A DNA stretch of 64,000 bases from Pseudomonas sp. ML96. Lineage in GTDB: Bacteria > Pseudomonadota > Gammaproteobacteria > Pseudomonadales > Pseudomonadaceae. A program made the position numbers and the translations under genes. Under the pieces are notes generated by a model. It searched no databases, was not told the origin of the DNA, and saw nothing but the letters and a program-made list of their open reading frames with translations. The DNA lies in contig NZ_JPMY01000010.1 of NCBI RefSeq assembly GCF_000761545.1, positions 62,001 to 126,000 of the forward strand, written 5' to 3'. Below, piece by piece: positions 27,969-38,540 of this stretch (positions within the stretch are counted from its first letter, which is position 1; each line of letters starts with the position of its first letter).

Positions 27969-28220
27969 TTAGGCAGCAGCCTTGGCAGCTTCCTTCAGCA
28001 GCTGAGCAACGCGCTCAGACGGCTGGGCGCCCTGGCTCAGCCAGTAGGTAGCGCGCTCTTGGTTCACGGAGAGCTTCACTTCGGCACCAGTGGCGACCGG
28101 GTTGAAGAAACCGATGCGCTCAACAAAGCGACCGTCGCGCGCATTGCGGCTGTTGGTCACGGTCAGGTGGTAGAAGGGGCGCTTCTTGGAGCCGCCACGA
28201 GCAAGACGGATGGTTACCAT
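27969..28220 (-). CDS. rpsP: 30S ribosomal protein S16
   Basis: The 83-residue protein begins [20 protein letters not shown] and contains [16 protein letters not shown], both diagnostic for S16, a small-subunit assembly protein. It is the first gene of the minus-strand operon with rimM, trmD and rplS. A good sigma-70 promoter lies about 70-100 nt upstream (28294-28321). Confidence 0.97.
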   Translation of the reverse strand: MVTIRLARGGSKKRPFYHLTVTNSRNARDGRFVERIGFFNPVATGAEVKLSVNQERATYWLSQGAQPSERVAQLLKEAAKAAA

Positions 28221-28293
28221 TGAACTTCGTTCCTGTAATCGGTGCTAACTTAAAGGCACACACTTTGATGGGCCTAGGCCCGAAAGGCCGCAT

Positions 28294-28321
28294 ATTCTAA
28301 GGATTATCCGGCCATTTGCAA
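28294..28321 (-). promoter_or_regulatory. Sigma-70 promoter of rpsP operon
   Basis: On the minus strand TTGCAA (28321-28316) and TAGAAT (28299-28294) are separated by 16 nt, reading toward rpsP. The leader includes a GGCC-rich hairpin (28271-28289). Confidence 0.6.
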
Positions 28322-28354
28322 ATCTCTTTTTCGGGCCATCCATCGGCCCCGGGC

Positions 28355-29728
<1,374 letters not shown>

Positions 29729-29871
29729 GCGCGATCCTTTGAGCGGGGTACTTGCAGCAAGCCGCGGAGTATAACGAACTGACCGAGCCGCCGACACCGC
29801 CGGCGGTCTTTCGTGAAACGCTTCTTATGTGCCACACTCACGACCTTTCGGGCCCAGCCATACACGGATTT

Positions 29872-30672
29872 ATGCACCCTCTGCTGCCCAGTCTCGCCGC
29901 CGCCGGCCTGTATGCCGGTGCCACCCTTTATCACGGGTTGCGCTTCTCCCGCCGCCAGGCGCCGGACAAACGCCTGCTAGGCCTGCTCGGCGGCCTCGCC
30001 CTGATCGCCCACATCCTCAGCCTGGGCATCCAGCTGCTGCCGGGCAGCGGCCTCAACCTGGACTTCTTCAACGCCTCCAGCCTGATCGCCTGCGCGGTCA
30101 TCGCGCTGATCCTGATTGGCACCACGCGCATCCCGGTGGAAAACCTGCTGCTGCCGCTGTTCCCACTTGGCGCGCTGACCGTACTGCTGGCGCAGTTCGC
30201 CCCGGCCGGCACCAGCCAGCCGATCAACGAGGCGCCAGGCATCCTCGCGCACATTCTGCTGTCGATCCTCGCCTACGGCCTGCTGACCATCGCCATGGTC
30301 CAGGCCCTGCTGCTGTCACTGCAGGACCACCAGCTCAAGCACAAGCACCCGTCCGGACTGATCCGCAACTTCCCGCCGCTGCAGACCATGGAAAGCCTGC
30401 TGTTCGGCTTCCTCTGGGCTGGCTGGCTGCTGCTGTCGCTGTCGCTACTGTCCGGCTGGCTGTTCTTCGAGGACCTGTTCGCCCAGCACCTGGTGCACAA
30501 GACCGTGCTGTCGTGCATCGCCTGGGTGGTGTTCGCCGTGCTCCTGTGGGGCCGCCACCAGCTCGGCTGGCGCGGGCACAAGGCTATCCGCTGGACCCTG
30601 GCCGGCTTCTGCCTGCTGATGCTGGCCTACTTCGGCAGCAAGCTGGTCCGCGAATTCATCCTGCACATCTGA
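29872..30672 (+). CDS. CcsA/YpjD-like cytochrome c assembly-family membrane protein
   Basis: The 266-residue inner-membrane protein has about eight hydrophobic helices and belongs to the CcmC/CcmF/CcsA superfamily: INEAPGILAHILLSILAYGL corresponds to the region before the family heme-handling segment, and WAGWLLLSLSLLSGWLFFED to the conserved late helix. The stand-alone YpjD group next to ffh is of unknown function, and a role in heme or redox cofactor traffic is only inferred. ATG 29872 (MHPLLPS) is preferred over the open extension to 29752. The CBS-pair gene follows 7 nt downstream, so they form an operon. Confidence 0.85.
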   Translation: MHPLLPSLAAAGLYAGATLYHGLRFSRRQAPDKRLLGLLGGLALIAHILSLGIQLLPGSGLNLDFFNASSLIACAVIALILIGTTRIPVENLLLPLFPLGALTVLLAQFAPAGTSQPINEAPGILAHILLSILAYGLLTIAMVQALLLSLQDHQLKHKHPSGLIRNFPPLQTMESLLFGFLWAGWLLLSLSLLSGWLFFEDLFAQHLVHKTVLSCIAWVVFAVLLWGRHQLGWRGHKAIRWTLAGFCLLMLAYFGSKLVREFILHI

Positions 30673-30679
30673 CCTCGAC

Positions 30680-31561
30680 ATGAACCTCGCCCCCTTCGAG
30701 TGGTGGCTCGGCGCCGCAATACTGCTGGCCGGCGCCCTGCTCCTGCTGCGCGAGCGCAATCTGCTGCCCTCCTCCATGCGCCGCACCAGCCGCCAGGACC
30801 GCGCCGCCGGTGCGCCGCGCATCGAGCGCCGGCGCACACCGCGCAACGGCACGCCGCAGGAAGGACGCCTGCAACGCCAGCACGCCCTGTTGCAGCTGCT
30901 GGAACTGGAGCGGGTTACGGTCGACGACATCATGATCCCGCGCAGCGAGATCGTCGGCATCGACCTGGACGACGAACTGCCACAGCTGATCGAGCAACTG
31001 CGCGGCGTCAGCCACACCCGCCTGCCGGTGTACCGCGGCGACATCAACCAGATCGAAGGCATCACCCACATGCGCCGCCTGGCCGCCCTGCTGACACAGA
31101 ACCGGCTGAGCCACGCGACCCTGCAGGAAAGCTGCATCGCCCCCTACTTCGTGCCCAAGGGCACGCCGCTGGGCACCCAGCTGATGAACTTCCAGAAGGA
31201 GAAGCGCCGCCTCGGCCTGGTGGTCGACGAGTATGGCGACGTGCAGGGTGTGGTCACTCTGGAGGACCTGCTGGACGAGATCATCGGCGACTTCAGCCAC
31301 ATCGAGGGCGAAGAGAACCCGGATATCCACACCCAGGAAGATGGCTCGCGCATCATCGACGGCACCGCGAGCATCCGCGAGATCAACAAGGCCCTCGGCT
31401 GGCACCTGCCCAGCGAAGGCCCGAAGACGCTCAACGGCCTGGTCACCGAGGCCCTGGAGAGCATTCCGGACAGCCCGGTGTGCCTGAAGATCGGCCCCTA
31501 CCGCCTGGAAATCCTCGAAGCCAGCGAGAACCGCGTACTGCGCGTACGCGCCTGGCACTAG
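30680..31561 (+). CDS. CorB/CorC-like CBS-pair protein with single N-terminal helix (DUF21 absent)
   Basis: In this 293-residue protein, residues 8-25 form one hydrophobic helix, followed by an Arg-rich linker (about 30-60). A CBS pair follows (about 70-200, DDIMIPRSEIVGID and VVDEYGDVQGVVTLEDLLDE), then a CorC_HlyC transporter-associated domain (about 215-290). The CBS sequence resembles CorB/YfjD, which normally carries a DUF21 domain of three to four helices and is about 420 residues long. Here DUF21 is missing and only one helix remains; no frame encoding DUF21 exists just upstream, because the preceding gene ends 7 nt away. It may act with a separate membrane partner in Mg2+ efflux or signalling. 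Confidence 0.85.
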   Translation: MNLAPFEWWLGAAILLAGALLLLRERNLLPSSMRRTSRQDRAAGAPRIERRRTPRNGTPQEGRLQRQHALLQLLELERVTVDDIMIPRSEIVGIDLDDELPQLIEQLRGVSHTRLPVYRGDINQIEGITHMRRLAALLTQNRLSHATLQESCIAPYFVPKGTPLGTQLMNFQKEKRRLGLVVDEYGDVQGVVTLEDLLDEIIGDFSHIEGEENPDIHTQEDGSRIIDGTASIREINKALGWHLPSEGPKTLNGLVTEALESIPDSPVCLKIGPYRLEILEASENRVLRVRAWH

Positions 31562-31584
31562 CGGAAAGTCGTAGCGCGCGGCGG

Positions 31585-31614
31585 TTGTCCGCGCTTTGCG
31601 CCGCTTCCTATAAT
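31585..31614 (+). promoter_or_regulatory. Sigma-70 promoter of the MHS-type transporter gene
   Basis: TTGTCC (31585-31590), an 18-nt spacer and TATAAT (31609-31614). It would give a leader of about 175 nt before ATG 31797, in which no convincing gene is seen. Confidence 0.6.
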
Positions 31615-31796
31615 CGCCGCACCGCTTATCCAGCCTCCCGCCTGCCGATCCGCTACCCGCGGCCATCGCGCCGGCATTTAGGGACCCTGCGCGCGCCTCA
31701 TCTCGCCACGCGCAGCCTGCATGCCTTTCCCGCCTACCCGGCAGCACTCCCCCGCCGTTTTCCGCTCCTGCGCGAGCGACAGTCCGGGAATACCAG

Positions 31797-33116
31797 ATGA
31801 CCAGCTCCACCTACGACAGCCCGCTCGAAGCGCCTGCCGCGCCGACCAATTCACCGGCGCGCGTGGCCACCGCCAGCTTCATCGGCACCGCCATCGAGTT
31901 CTATGATTTCTACGTCTACGCCACCGCCGCCGCGCTGGTGATCGGCCCGGTGTTCTTTCCGCAGGGTTCGGGCACCGCGCAGATGCTCGCCTCGTTCATC
32001 ACCTTCGGCATCGCCTTCCTCGCCCGCCCGCTGGGTTCGGTGCTGTTCGGCCACTTCGGCGACCGCATCGGGCGCAAGTCGACGCTGGTCGCCTCACTGC
32101 TGCTGATGGGCATCTCCACCACCCTGATCGGCGTGCTGCCCGGCTACGACAGCATCGGCTTCTGGGCCCCCTTGCTGCTCTGTGTGCTGCGCTTCGGCCA
32201 GGGCCTGGGCCTGGGTGGCGAATGGGGTGGTGCGGCGCTGCTGGCCACCGAGAACGCGCCGCCGGGCAAGCGCGCCTGGTTCGGCATGTTCCCCCAGCTC
32301 GGCCCGTCGATCGGCTTCCTCGCCGCCAACGGCCTGTTCCTCGGTCTGGCCATGGTCCTCGATGACCAGCAGTTCCGCGACTGGGGCTGGCGCATTCCCT
32401 TCCTGCTCAGCGCCGCACTGGTGGTGGTCGGCCTCTATGTACGCCTGAAGCTGGAAGAGTCGCCGGTATTCGCCGAGGCGGCCGCGCGCGAGGAGCGCAC
32501 CAAGCTGCCACTGGTGGAGACCTTCGCCCACTACTGGCTGCCGGTGACTCTCGGCGCCCTGGCGATGGTGGTGTGCTACGCGCTGTTCTACATCTCCACC
32601 GTGTTCTCGCTCAGCCACGGCACCAGCGTGCTCGGCTACAGCCGCGAGAGCTTCCTCGGCATGCTGTGCTTCGCCGTGCTGTTCATGGCCCTGGCCACGC
32701 CGATTTCGGCCTGGCTCAGCGACCGCTACGGGCGCAAGCCGGTGTTGCTGTTCGGCTGCGTGCTGGCGATCCTCTCCGGTTTCACCATGCAGCCGCTGCT
32801 GAGCCACGGCACGCCGGAAGCGGTGGCGCTGTTCCTGGCCATCGAGCTGTTCCTCATGGGCTTCACCTTCGCCCCCATGGGCGCGCTGCTGCCGGAGCTG
32901 TTCCCCACCCGCGTGCGCTACACCGGCGCCTCGGCGGCCTACAACCTGGGCGGCATCATCGGCGCCTCGGCGGCGCCCTTCTTCGCCCAGAAGCTGGTGA
33001 CCCTGGGCGGCCTCGGTTATGTCGGTGGTTATGTATCGGTGGCGGCGGCGCTGAGCCTGGGCGCCGTGCTGTTCATCCGCGAGACCCGCGACCAGTCGCT
33101 CAGCGAGATTCGCTGA
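31797..33116 (+). CDS. MFS transporter, metabolite:H+ symporter (MHS) family
   Basis: This 439-residue, 12-helix inner-membrane protein opens with ASFIGTAIEFYDFYVYATAA, the MHS-family signature of ProP/ShiA/KgtP-like symporters. It has the MFS motif FGHFGDRIGRKSTLV between helices 2 and 3 and its repeat WLSDRYGRKPVLL after helix 8. It probably takes up a small carboxylate, betaine or similar metabolite with protons; the substrate is not assignable. Its 3' end overlaps the convergent SGNH hydrolase gene by 17 nt. Confidence 0.9.
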   Translation: MTSSTYDSPLEAPAAPTNSPARVATASFIGTAIEFYDFYVYATAAALVIGPVFFPQGSGTAQMLASFITFGIAFLARPLGSVLFGHFGDRIGRKSTLVASLLLMGISTTLIGVLPGYDSIGFWAPLLLCVLRFGQGLGLGGEWGGAALLATENAPPGKRAWFGMFPQLGPSIGFLAANGLFLGLAMVLDDQQFRDWGWRIPFLLSAALVVVGLYVRLKLEESPVFAEAAAREERTKLPLVETFAHYWLPVTLGALAMVVCYALFYISTVFSLSHGTSVLGYSRESFLGMLCFAVLFMALATPISAWLSDRYGRKPVLLFGCVLAILSGFTMQPLLSHGTPEAVALFLAIELFLMGFTFAPMGALLPELFPTRVRYTGASAAYNLGGIIGASAAPFFAQKLVTLGGLGYVGGYVSVAAALSLGAVLFIRETRDQSLSEIR

Positions 33117-33828
33117 GGCGCTCGGCCAACTGCTCGGCCCACACGCGATAGCCCAGGGCCGAGGGGTGGTAGCCGTCGCGCGCCAGGTAATCGGGGCTGA
33201 AACGCAGCGCCACCGGCGCATAGCTGGCGCGTTCCTCGGCACTGACCCGGCGCAGCTCGGCGTCGAGCAGCGCGGCACGCCGCCCGAGTAGCTGGCGCAG
33301 CAGCCAGGGCAAGGCGCTGAAATGCTGGATCGGCGGCACGCCGGTGAACGCCACCCGCTCGCCTCGCGCGCTCAAGGCCCGGCTCAGCGCACGCAGCGAC
33401 TGCTGCCAGCGCGCCAGCGAGCTGAGATGGGTAGTGTCGTTGACGCCGAATACCAGCAGCACCAGGTCCGCCGACTCGCTCAGGGCCAGCGGCAGCAGGC
33501 GCTCGCAAGCCTCGCCTGCGGTAATGCCGTTCTCGCCGCAGGCGCGCCAGGCCACCGGGCGCTGCAGACGTGCAGACAATGCCTGCGCCAGTTGCCCAGC
33601 CAGGGCAGCCTCCTGCACTTCGACACCGACACCGGCCACCGTCGACTCACCGATCAGCAGCAGCCGCAGCGGCTCACTCGCTAGCTCGACACCGACCAGA
33701 CCACTCTGCGCGCCCGCCGCCTCCGGCAGGCGCAGCGCCGTGCGCCGGGTCCACAGGGCCTGCGGCAGGGCAATCGGCGCCAGGGCCAGCAGCAGCCCCC
33801 ACCACAGCCCTGCGCGCAGGCGGCTCAC
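33100..33828 (-). CDS. SGNH/GDSL-family hydrolase
   Basis: The 242-residue protein has an N-terminal hydrophobic signal or anchor (about 7-25). The SGNH blocks are present: block [14 protein letters not shown] with the nucleophilic Ser, block II Gly/Asn in [10 protein letters not shown], block [14 protein letters not shown], and block [11 protein letters not shown] with the Asp-x-x-His dyad. It is probably a periplasmic esterase or deacylase. It overlaps purT by 4 nt (ATGA), implying translational coupling, and its end overlaps the convergent MFS gene by 17 nt. Confidence 0.85.
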   Translation of the reverse strand: MSRLRAGLWWGLLLALAPIALPQALWTRRTALRLPEAAGAQSGLVGVELASEPLRLLLIGESTVAGVGVEVQEAALAGQLAQALSARLQRPVAWRACGENGITAGEACERLLPLALSESADLVLLVFGVNDTTHLSSLARWQQSLRALSRALSARGERVAFTGVPPIQHFSALPWLLRQLLGRRAALLDAELRRVSAEERASYAPVALRFSPDYLARDGYHPSALGYRVWAEQLAERLSESR

Positions 33829-35006
33829 AGCTCGACCTTGACCGCCTCGGACGCGCGCACGGCCTTGGCCCGCGCCGCCTCGATGCTCTCGTCGCGGGCC
33901 AGGGTCACGCCCATGCGCCGTTGGCCGCTGACCTCCGGCTTGCCGAACAGGCGCAGCGCGGTATCTGGCTCGGCCAGAACCGCACCGAGATTGGCGAAGG
34001 CCACCTGGCGCGACTCACCCTCGACCAGGATCACCGAGGAGGCGGACGGACCGAACTGGCGAATGCTCGGGATCGGCAGGCCGAGGATGGCCCGCGCATG
34101 CAGGGCGAACTCGGACAGGTCCTGGGAGATCAGGGTGACTAGGCCGGTGTCGTGCGGGCGCGGCGAGACTTCGCTGAACCACACCTGATCGCCTTTGACG
34201 AACAGCTCCACGCCGAACAGACCGCGGCCACCGAGGGCCTCGGTCACCGCCAGCGCCACGCGCTCGGACTCGGCCAGGGCCTTGGCGCTCATCGCCTGTG
34301 GCTGCCAGGACTCGTGGTAGTCGCCCTTGACCTGGCGGTGGCCGACCGGCGCGCAGAACGAGGTGCCGCCAATGTGGCGCACGGTGAGCAGGGTGATCTC
34401 GTAATCGAAGTCGATGAAGCCCTCGACTATCACCCGGCCCTTGCCGGCACGACCGCCTTCCTGGGCGTAATCCCAGGAAGCCTGCAGGTCGGCGTCGCTC
34501 TTCAGCACGCTCTGGCCCTTGCCGGAGGAGCTCATGATCGGCTTGACCACGCAGGGATAGCCGACCGACTGCACTGCCTCGGCGTAGGCCTCGTAGGTAT
34601 CGGCAAAGTGGTAAGGCGAGGTCGGAAGACCCAGCTCTTCGGCGGCCAGGCGGCGGATGCCCTCGCGGTTCATGGTCAGCTTGGCGGCGCGCGCGGTGGG
34701 CACCACGGTGAAGCCTTCGGCCTCCAGCTCGACCAGGGTGTCGGTGGCGATCGCCTCGATCTCCGGCACGATGTAGTGCGGTTTTTCCGCCTCGATCACC
34801 GCGCGCAGGGCGGCGCCGTCGAGCATGCTGATCACGTGACTGCGGTGCGCCACCTGCATGGCCGGAGCATCGGCGTAACGGTCGACGGCGATCACTTCGC
34901 AGCCCAGGCGCTGCAGTTCTATCACCACTTCCTTGCCCAGCTCGCCGGAGCCACAGAGCAGGACGCGGGTCGCGGTAGGCGACAAGGGGGTACCGATACG
35001 GGGCAT
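33825..35006 (-). CDS. purT: Formate-dependent phosphoribosylglycinamide formyltransferase PurT
   Basis: The 393-residue ATP-grasp enzyme makes formyl-GAR from GAR, formate and ATP, an alternative to folate-dependent PurN in purine synthesis. The N-terminal preATP-grasp segment [20 protein letters not shown], the glycine loop [11 protein letters not shown] and the metal-ligand region [14 protein letters not shown] are conserved. The 3' end overlaps the start of the SGNH hydrolase gene (ATGA). It is the first gene of this pair, with a 32-nt gap upstream to DUF1289. Confidence 0.95.
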   Translation of the reverse strand: MPRIGTPLSPTATRVLLCGSGELGKEVVIELQRLGCEVIAVDRYADAPAMQVAHRSHVISMLDGAALRAVIEAEKPHYIVPEIEAIATDTLVELEAEGFTVVPTARAAKLTMNREGIRRLAAEELGLPTSPYHFADTYEAYAEAVQSVGYPCVVKPIMSSSGKGQSVLKSDADLQASWDYAQEGGRAGKGRVIVEGFIDFDYEITLLTVRHIGGTSFCAPVGHRQVKGDYHESWQPQAMSAKALAESERVALAVTEALGGRGLFGVELFVKGDQVWFSEVSPRPHDTGLVTLISQDLSEFALHARAILGLPIPSIRQFGPSASSVILVEGESRQVAFANLGAVLAEPDTALRLFGKPEVSGQRRMGVTLARDESIEAARAKAVRASEAVKVEL

Positions 35007-35038
35007 GCGGATGTCCTCGGAGAAGGGAGAAAAGGAAT

Positions 35039-35245
35039 TCAGTGGCGCGCAGGCTGCTGCAAAAACTGCCCGGCGGCGCGTGTGCGCTCGATGCAGTGCT
35101 GCAGCACTTCACGGCGCTCGTCGTTGCTCATGCGGCCCCAGCGGGTGATCTCGTCCGCCGTGCGCTGGCAGCCGATGCAGATGTCGTGGTCGTCCAGCGC
35201 GCAGACGCTGACGCAGGGCGACTTGACCGGGCGTTCGTCGCTCAC
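35039..35245 (-). CDS. DUF1289-domain small cysteine-rich protein
   Basis: The 68-residue protein has four conserved cysteines in CVSVC-x6-CIGC followed by the family motif [20 protein letters not shown]. It is probably a small metal-binding cytoplasmic protein of unknown function. Its start overlaps the stop of the gamma-carbonic-anhydrase gene by 4 nt, so the two are translated together, an association seen in other pseudomonads. Confidence 0.88.
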   Translation of the reverse strand: MSDERPVKSPCVSVCALDDHDICIGCQRTADEITRWGRMSNDERREVLQHCIERTRAAGQFLQQPARH

Positions 35246-35766
35246 GCGTCGTCCTCGACCAGGTCGCGAGCGTAGCGCTGAGCGTTGTGCACGTAATGGG
35301 CGGCGCTGCCTTCGAGCATCTTCTTCTGCTGCTCGGTGAGTTCGCGCACCACCTTGCCTGGGCTGCCCATCACCAGGCTGCCGTCGGGAATGACCTTGCC
35401 TTCGGGGATCAGGCTGTTGGCGCCGATGATGCAGTACTTGCCGATCTTGGCGCCGTTGAGGATCACCGCGTTGATGCCGATCAGGCTGTAATCGTCCACG
35501 CTGCAGCCGTGCATCATCACGTTGTGACCAACGGTGACGCCCTTGCCGAGAGTCAGCGGGAAGCCCATGTCGGTGTGCATCACGGTGCCGTCCTGCACGT
35601 TGCTGTTCTCACCGATGTGGATCAGCTCGTTGTCGCCACGCAGCACGGCGCCGAACCAGACGTTGGCGCCTTGGTCCAGGCGCACCTTGCCGATCACCGC
35701 CGCAGTCGGGGCAATCCAGCTCTCGGGATGGGCTTCGACGCGGACGTCACCCAGGCGATATTTCAT
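35242..35766 (-). CDS. Gamma-class carbonic anhydrase-like protein (YrdA/PaaY type)
   Basis: The 174-residue protein consists of left-handed beta-helix hexapeptide repeats (for example [19 protein letters not shown] and [19 protein letters not shown]). The metal-binding histidines are in VMHTD and GHNVMMHGC. It forms trimers with zinc at subunit interfaces. Catalysis as a carbonic anhydrase is not assured for this YrdA-like branch. It overlaps the DUF1289 gene by 4 nt and follows the CoA-pyrophosphatase gene by 12 nt. Confidence 0.9.
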   Translation of the reverse strand: MKYRLGDVRVEAHPESWIAPTAAVIGKVRLDQGANVWFGAVLRGDNELIHIGENSNVQDGTVMHTDMGFPLTLGKGVTVGHNVMMHGCSVDDYSLIGINAVILNGAKIGKYCIIGANSLIPEGKVIPDGSLVMGSPGKVVRELTEQQKKMLEGSAAHYVHNAQRYARDLVEDDA

Positions 35767-35778
35767 CGGGAAATCCTC

Positions 35779-36387
35779 TCAGACCTTGATGATCCGGACC
35801 GAAGGCTGCGGTGGCCGCTCCAGGTCGATGCCGGCGTCGAACGCCAGGTTGACCAGTTCGACGATCATCACCGCCGTCAGGCCCCAGATCTTGTAGTTGT
35901 CGTAGTGGTAGCAGGGCACGTACCAGCTGCGCCCCTCGTAATCGATGCGGTGGGTGACCTCGCGCGGACTGTCGAGGAAGAAGCGCAGCGGCACGGAGAA
36001 CACCGCGGCGATCTCGTCGTCGTTGGGCCGGTACTCGACGTAGTCCGGCACCACGCCGACCCAGGGCGTGACCTGGATACCGAAGCGCGACACCAGCGGG
36101 CTGAGCGGGCCGACCATTTCCACCAGGCCGGGCGGCAGGCCCACCTCCTCCTCCGCCTCGCGCAGGGCGGTGAAGGCCAGGTCGGGGTCGGTGGCATCGC
36201 GGCGGCCACCGGGGAAGGCCACCTCGCCGCCGTGGGTGGACAAGCCGCTGGCGCGCAGGGTCAGCACCAGTTCCGGCTCGTCACTGCGGGTCAGCGGCAC
36301 CAGCACGGCCGCCTCGGGATGGCGCTGGTCGGTCTCCAGGATGCGCGGGCTGTGGCCGCGCACACGCTGCAGGAGCTCGTCGAGCAT
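35779..36387 (-). CDS. NUDIX CoA pyrophosphatase (YeaB/NudL type)
   Basis: The 202-residue protein has a NUDIX box LREAEEEVGL preceded by the CoA-specific pattern HGGEVAFPGGRRDATDPD, typical of enzymes that cleave CoA to 4'-phosphopantetheine and 3',5'-ADP. ATG 36387 (MLDELLQRV) gives the family length; the upstream open frame overlaps the divergent NUDIX gene. It is first in a minus-strand run with the gamma carbonic anhydrase and DUF1289 genes. It is divergent, with a 136-nt gap, from a second NUDIX gene. Confidence 0.88.
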   Translation of the reverse strand: MLDELLQRVRGHSPRILETDQRHPEAAVLVPLTRSDEPELVLTLRASGLSTHGGEVAFPGGRRDATDPDLAFTALREAEEEVGLPPGLVEMVGPLSPLVSRFGIQVTPWVGVVPDYVEYRPNDDEIAAVFSVPLRFFLDSPREVTHRIDYEGRSWYVPCYHYDNYKIWGLTAVMIVELVNLAFDAGIDLERPPQPSVRIIKV

Positions 36388-36523
36388 GATCGTTCTCGGT
36401 TCTTTTCTTCTGCCCGGCATCATGGCACGAAGGCGCAGCCTGCCCAAGACCCGCAGATCGTCGATGCGCTTGCCGCCGTCCCGACGCGGCGCCAAGATGG
36501 GCGACGATCCAGGAGAAATCGAC

Positions 36524-37069
36524 ATGAAGTTCTGCAGCCAGTGCGGCGGCCCGGTGGAGCAGCGTATTCCCCAGGGCGACAACCGCCTGCGCTTCGTCTG
36601 CCCGCAGTGCCAGACCATCCACTACCAGAACCCGCGCATCGTCGCCGGCTGCCTGCCGGTGTGGGGCGAGCAGGTGCTGCTGTGCCGCCGCGCCATCGAG
36701 CCGCGCCGCGGCTACTGGACGCTGCCGGCCGGCTTCATGGAGAACGGCGAGACCATGGCCGAGGCGGCCATGCGCGAGACCGACGAGGAAGCCTGCGCGC
36801 GGGTGCGCGACCTGCACCTATATACCCTGTTCGACCTGCCGCACATCAGCCAGCTCTACGTGTTCTTCCGTGCCGAACTGGTCGACCTGGACTTCTGCGC
36901 CGGCGAGGAGAGCCTGGAGGTACAGCTGTTCCACGAGCATGAAGTGCCGTGGAAGGAACTGGCCTTCCCCACCGTGGGTCGGACCCTTAAGTGCTACTTC
37001 GCCGATCGCCGCGAGCAGCACTATCCGATCCGCAACGAAGGGATGGCAGCGCTGCGCCCAGGCAACTGA
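36524..37069 (+). CDS. Zinc-ribbon NUDIX hydrolase
   Basis: The 181-residue protein starts with a zinc ribbon (FCSQCGGPV and FVCPQCQTIHYQNP; four Cys within residues 4-28) followed by a NUDIX domain with box GFMENGETMAEAAMRETDEE (about 68-90), in which the catalytic REtdEE glutamates are intact. This layout resembles NADH pyrophosphatase-like and ADP-ribose pyrophosphatase-like enzymes, but it is shorter than NudC (about 260) and lacks its N-terminal domain. The substrate is uncertain. ATG 36524 has AGGAG at 9 nt. The gene is followed after 28 nt by repeat copy 2. Confidence 0.88.
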   Translation: MKFCSQCGGPVEQRIPQGDNRLRFVCPQCQTIHYQNPRIVAGCLPVWGEQVLLCRRAIEPRRGYWTLPAGFMENGETMAEAAMRETDEEACARVRDLHLYTLFDLPHISQLYVFFRAELVDLDFCAGEESLEVQLFHEHEVPWKELAFPTVGRTLKCYFADRREQHYPIRNEGMAALRPGN

Positions 37070-37097
37070 CGGCGTCTATAGTCCTTTCTGCAGCGTC

Positions 37098-37240
37098 AGA
37101 ACCTGTTCAAGGTCTCGCGAGCTAGAGCCAAAGGGTGGCGGAAAGGGCCGAGGAAGCGGAGTTTACGAGTGGTAAATGAGCATTCCGAGGCTGTTTCCAA
37201 CGCCGTTTAGCCGACGCGCAGCAGACCTTGAGCAGGTTCT
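37098..37240 (+). repeat. Structured intergenic repeat, copy 2
   Basis: It has the same 143-nt length as copy 1. The terminal arms AGAACCTGTTCAAGGTCT (37098-37115) and AGACCTTGAGCAGGTTCT (37223-37240) form 17 Watson-Crick pairs and one T.G pair. Four arm positions differ from copy 1, and each is matched by a change in the opposite arm. The internal stem GGAAA/TTTCC replaces GAAAG/CTTTC of copy 1. The apical hairpin and the blocks GAGCTAGAG and CGCGCAGCA are identical. It lies between the zinc-ribbon NUDIX gene and the DUF2789 gene. Confidence 0.85.
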
Positions 37241-37266
37241 CAGATCGACCACACCGGGAGGGACTC

Positions 37267-37497
37267 ATGGACACCAGCAAGCACAACTTCAGCGGCCTGT
37301 TCAAACAGCTCGGCCTGCCCAACGGTAAGGCCGATATCGAGACCTTCCTGCGCGAGCACCGCCTGGCCGAGGGTCAGGCCCTGCCCAAGGCGCCGTTCTG
37401 GAACAAGGCCCAGTCGCAGTTCCTCAGCGAGGCCCTGGCCAACGACTCGGACTGGGCGGAGGTCGTCGACGAGCTGGCCGTACTGCTCTCGCCCTGA
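37267..37497 (+). CDS. DUF2789-domain protein
   Basis: The 76-residue protein starts MDTSKHNFSGLFKQLGLPN and continues IETFLREHRLAEGQALPKAPFW, matching the all-helical DUF2789 family found in gammaproteobacteria. No enzymatic motif is seen and the function is unknown. ATG 37267 has GGGAGG about 6 nt upstream. The structured repeat copy 2 ends 26 nt before the start, so it would lie in or near the leader. Confidence 0.87.
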   Translation: MDTSKHNFSGLFKQLGLPNGKADIETFLREHRLAEGQALPKAPFWNKAQSQFLSEALANDSDWAEVVDELAVLLSP

Positions 37498-37498
37498 G

Positions 37499-38383
37499 TC
37501 AGAGCTCCAGGGGCAGGCGCAACAGGCTGGCGGCGACCTGCGGGTCGTCGGCGTCGGTGACCAGCAGCAGGCTGCCGTCTTGCGCCAGGGCAATGCCCTC
37601 CACCTTCCACTGCCCATCCAGCTGCGCCAGGCATCGCACCTGGCCATCGTGCTCCACCAGGCCGATCATCGCGCCCAGACAGGCGCCATCGTTGTAGCTG
37701 TCCGCCGTATTCTCGGCCACCGCACTGAACAGCCAGCGGCCATCGGCCAGTGCCGCACCATCGGTGAAACCCAGAGCTACGCCGTTCAGCTCACCCAGTT
37801 GCAGCGGCTGGATGGCTCGCGGCAACGGCGCAGCAGCGCGCCCCAGCAGCCAGTCGCGCAACTCGCTCCAGCCATATTGCACGGCGGCATTGCTCGCCTG
37901 GCCCTGGTTACCGCGCTGCAGCAGGAGGAACTCCTCGCCGAGCAGGAAGCCGCCCTCGATATTCAGCTCGCTGAAGTGCGTGTGCAGCGGCTGGTAGAGA
38001 GGCGCCAGGTCGATCAGCCGTGACTGGCTACTCGCCTCCAGCCCCAGCAGCACGCCACGCTGGCGCCCCTCCGTGGAGCCAGACCCTAGAGCTAGCAACG
38101 CCCCCGCCGCAAAGCCATCCATGGCCGGCAGCAGCGCCAGCACCTCAAGATCCGGCTTGGCCGCCTTGCGCGCCTTCTTCTCCGCGGGCAGCTCGCCCTC
38201 GAACAGGCGCAGCAGGCTGCCGCCGTGCATATCGTCGAGGTTGAACTGGCCCAGGTGCAGTTCGTCGTCGGCCACCACGAACAGGTTACGGTCCACACGC
38301 ACCAGGGCGCTGGCTGCGCTCAGATGATCGCCCTGCGCCCCAGGGGGCAGACGCAGGTGACGCAGCAGTTCGGGTTGGGACAT
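37499..38383 (-). CDS. Conserved hypothetical protein (DUF6929-like)
   Basis: This 294-residue, acidic, probably cytoplasmic protein has no signal peptide. The sequence alternates short hydrophobic strands with Asp/Gly turns (for example LFVVADDELHLGQFNLDD, and later WKVEGIALAQDGSLLLVTDA), suggesting a beta-propeller or similar repeat-strand fold, as in the family annotated DUF6929. No catalytic residues could be recognised. It is convergent with the DUF2789 gene, with a single base between the stops. Confidence 0.7.
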   Translation of the reverse strand: MSQPELLRHLRLPPGAQGDHLSAASALVRVDRNLFVVADDELHLGQFNLDDMHGGSLLRLFEGELPAEKKARKAAKPDLEVLALLPAMDGFAAGALLALGSGSTEGRQRGVLLGLEASSQSRLIDLAPLYQPLHTHFSELNIEGGFLLGEEFLLLQRGNQGQASNAAVQYGWSELRDWLLGRAAAPLPRAIQPLQLGELNGVALGFTDGAALADGRWLFSAVAENTADSYNDGACLGAMIGLVEHDGQVRCLAQLDGQWKVEGIALAQDGSLLLVTDADDPQVAASLLRLPLEL

Positions 38384-38540
38384 CGCCTACTCCTTGGGCA
38401 GATTGCTCTTCGCGGCTGATCCTAACCAGCACACCATCCGACTGGCGAGGATTGAACATCACCGGCGGCATAGGCAGACTCTCGCGCTATAACAACCTGA
38501 TCCATCAGGGCCAACACTGATACACCCCCGGAACATCGCA

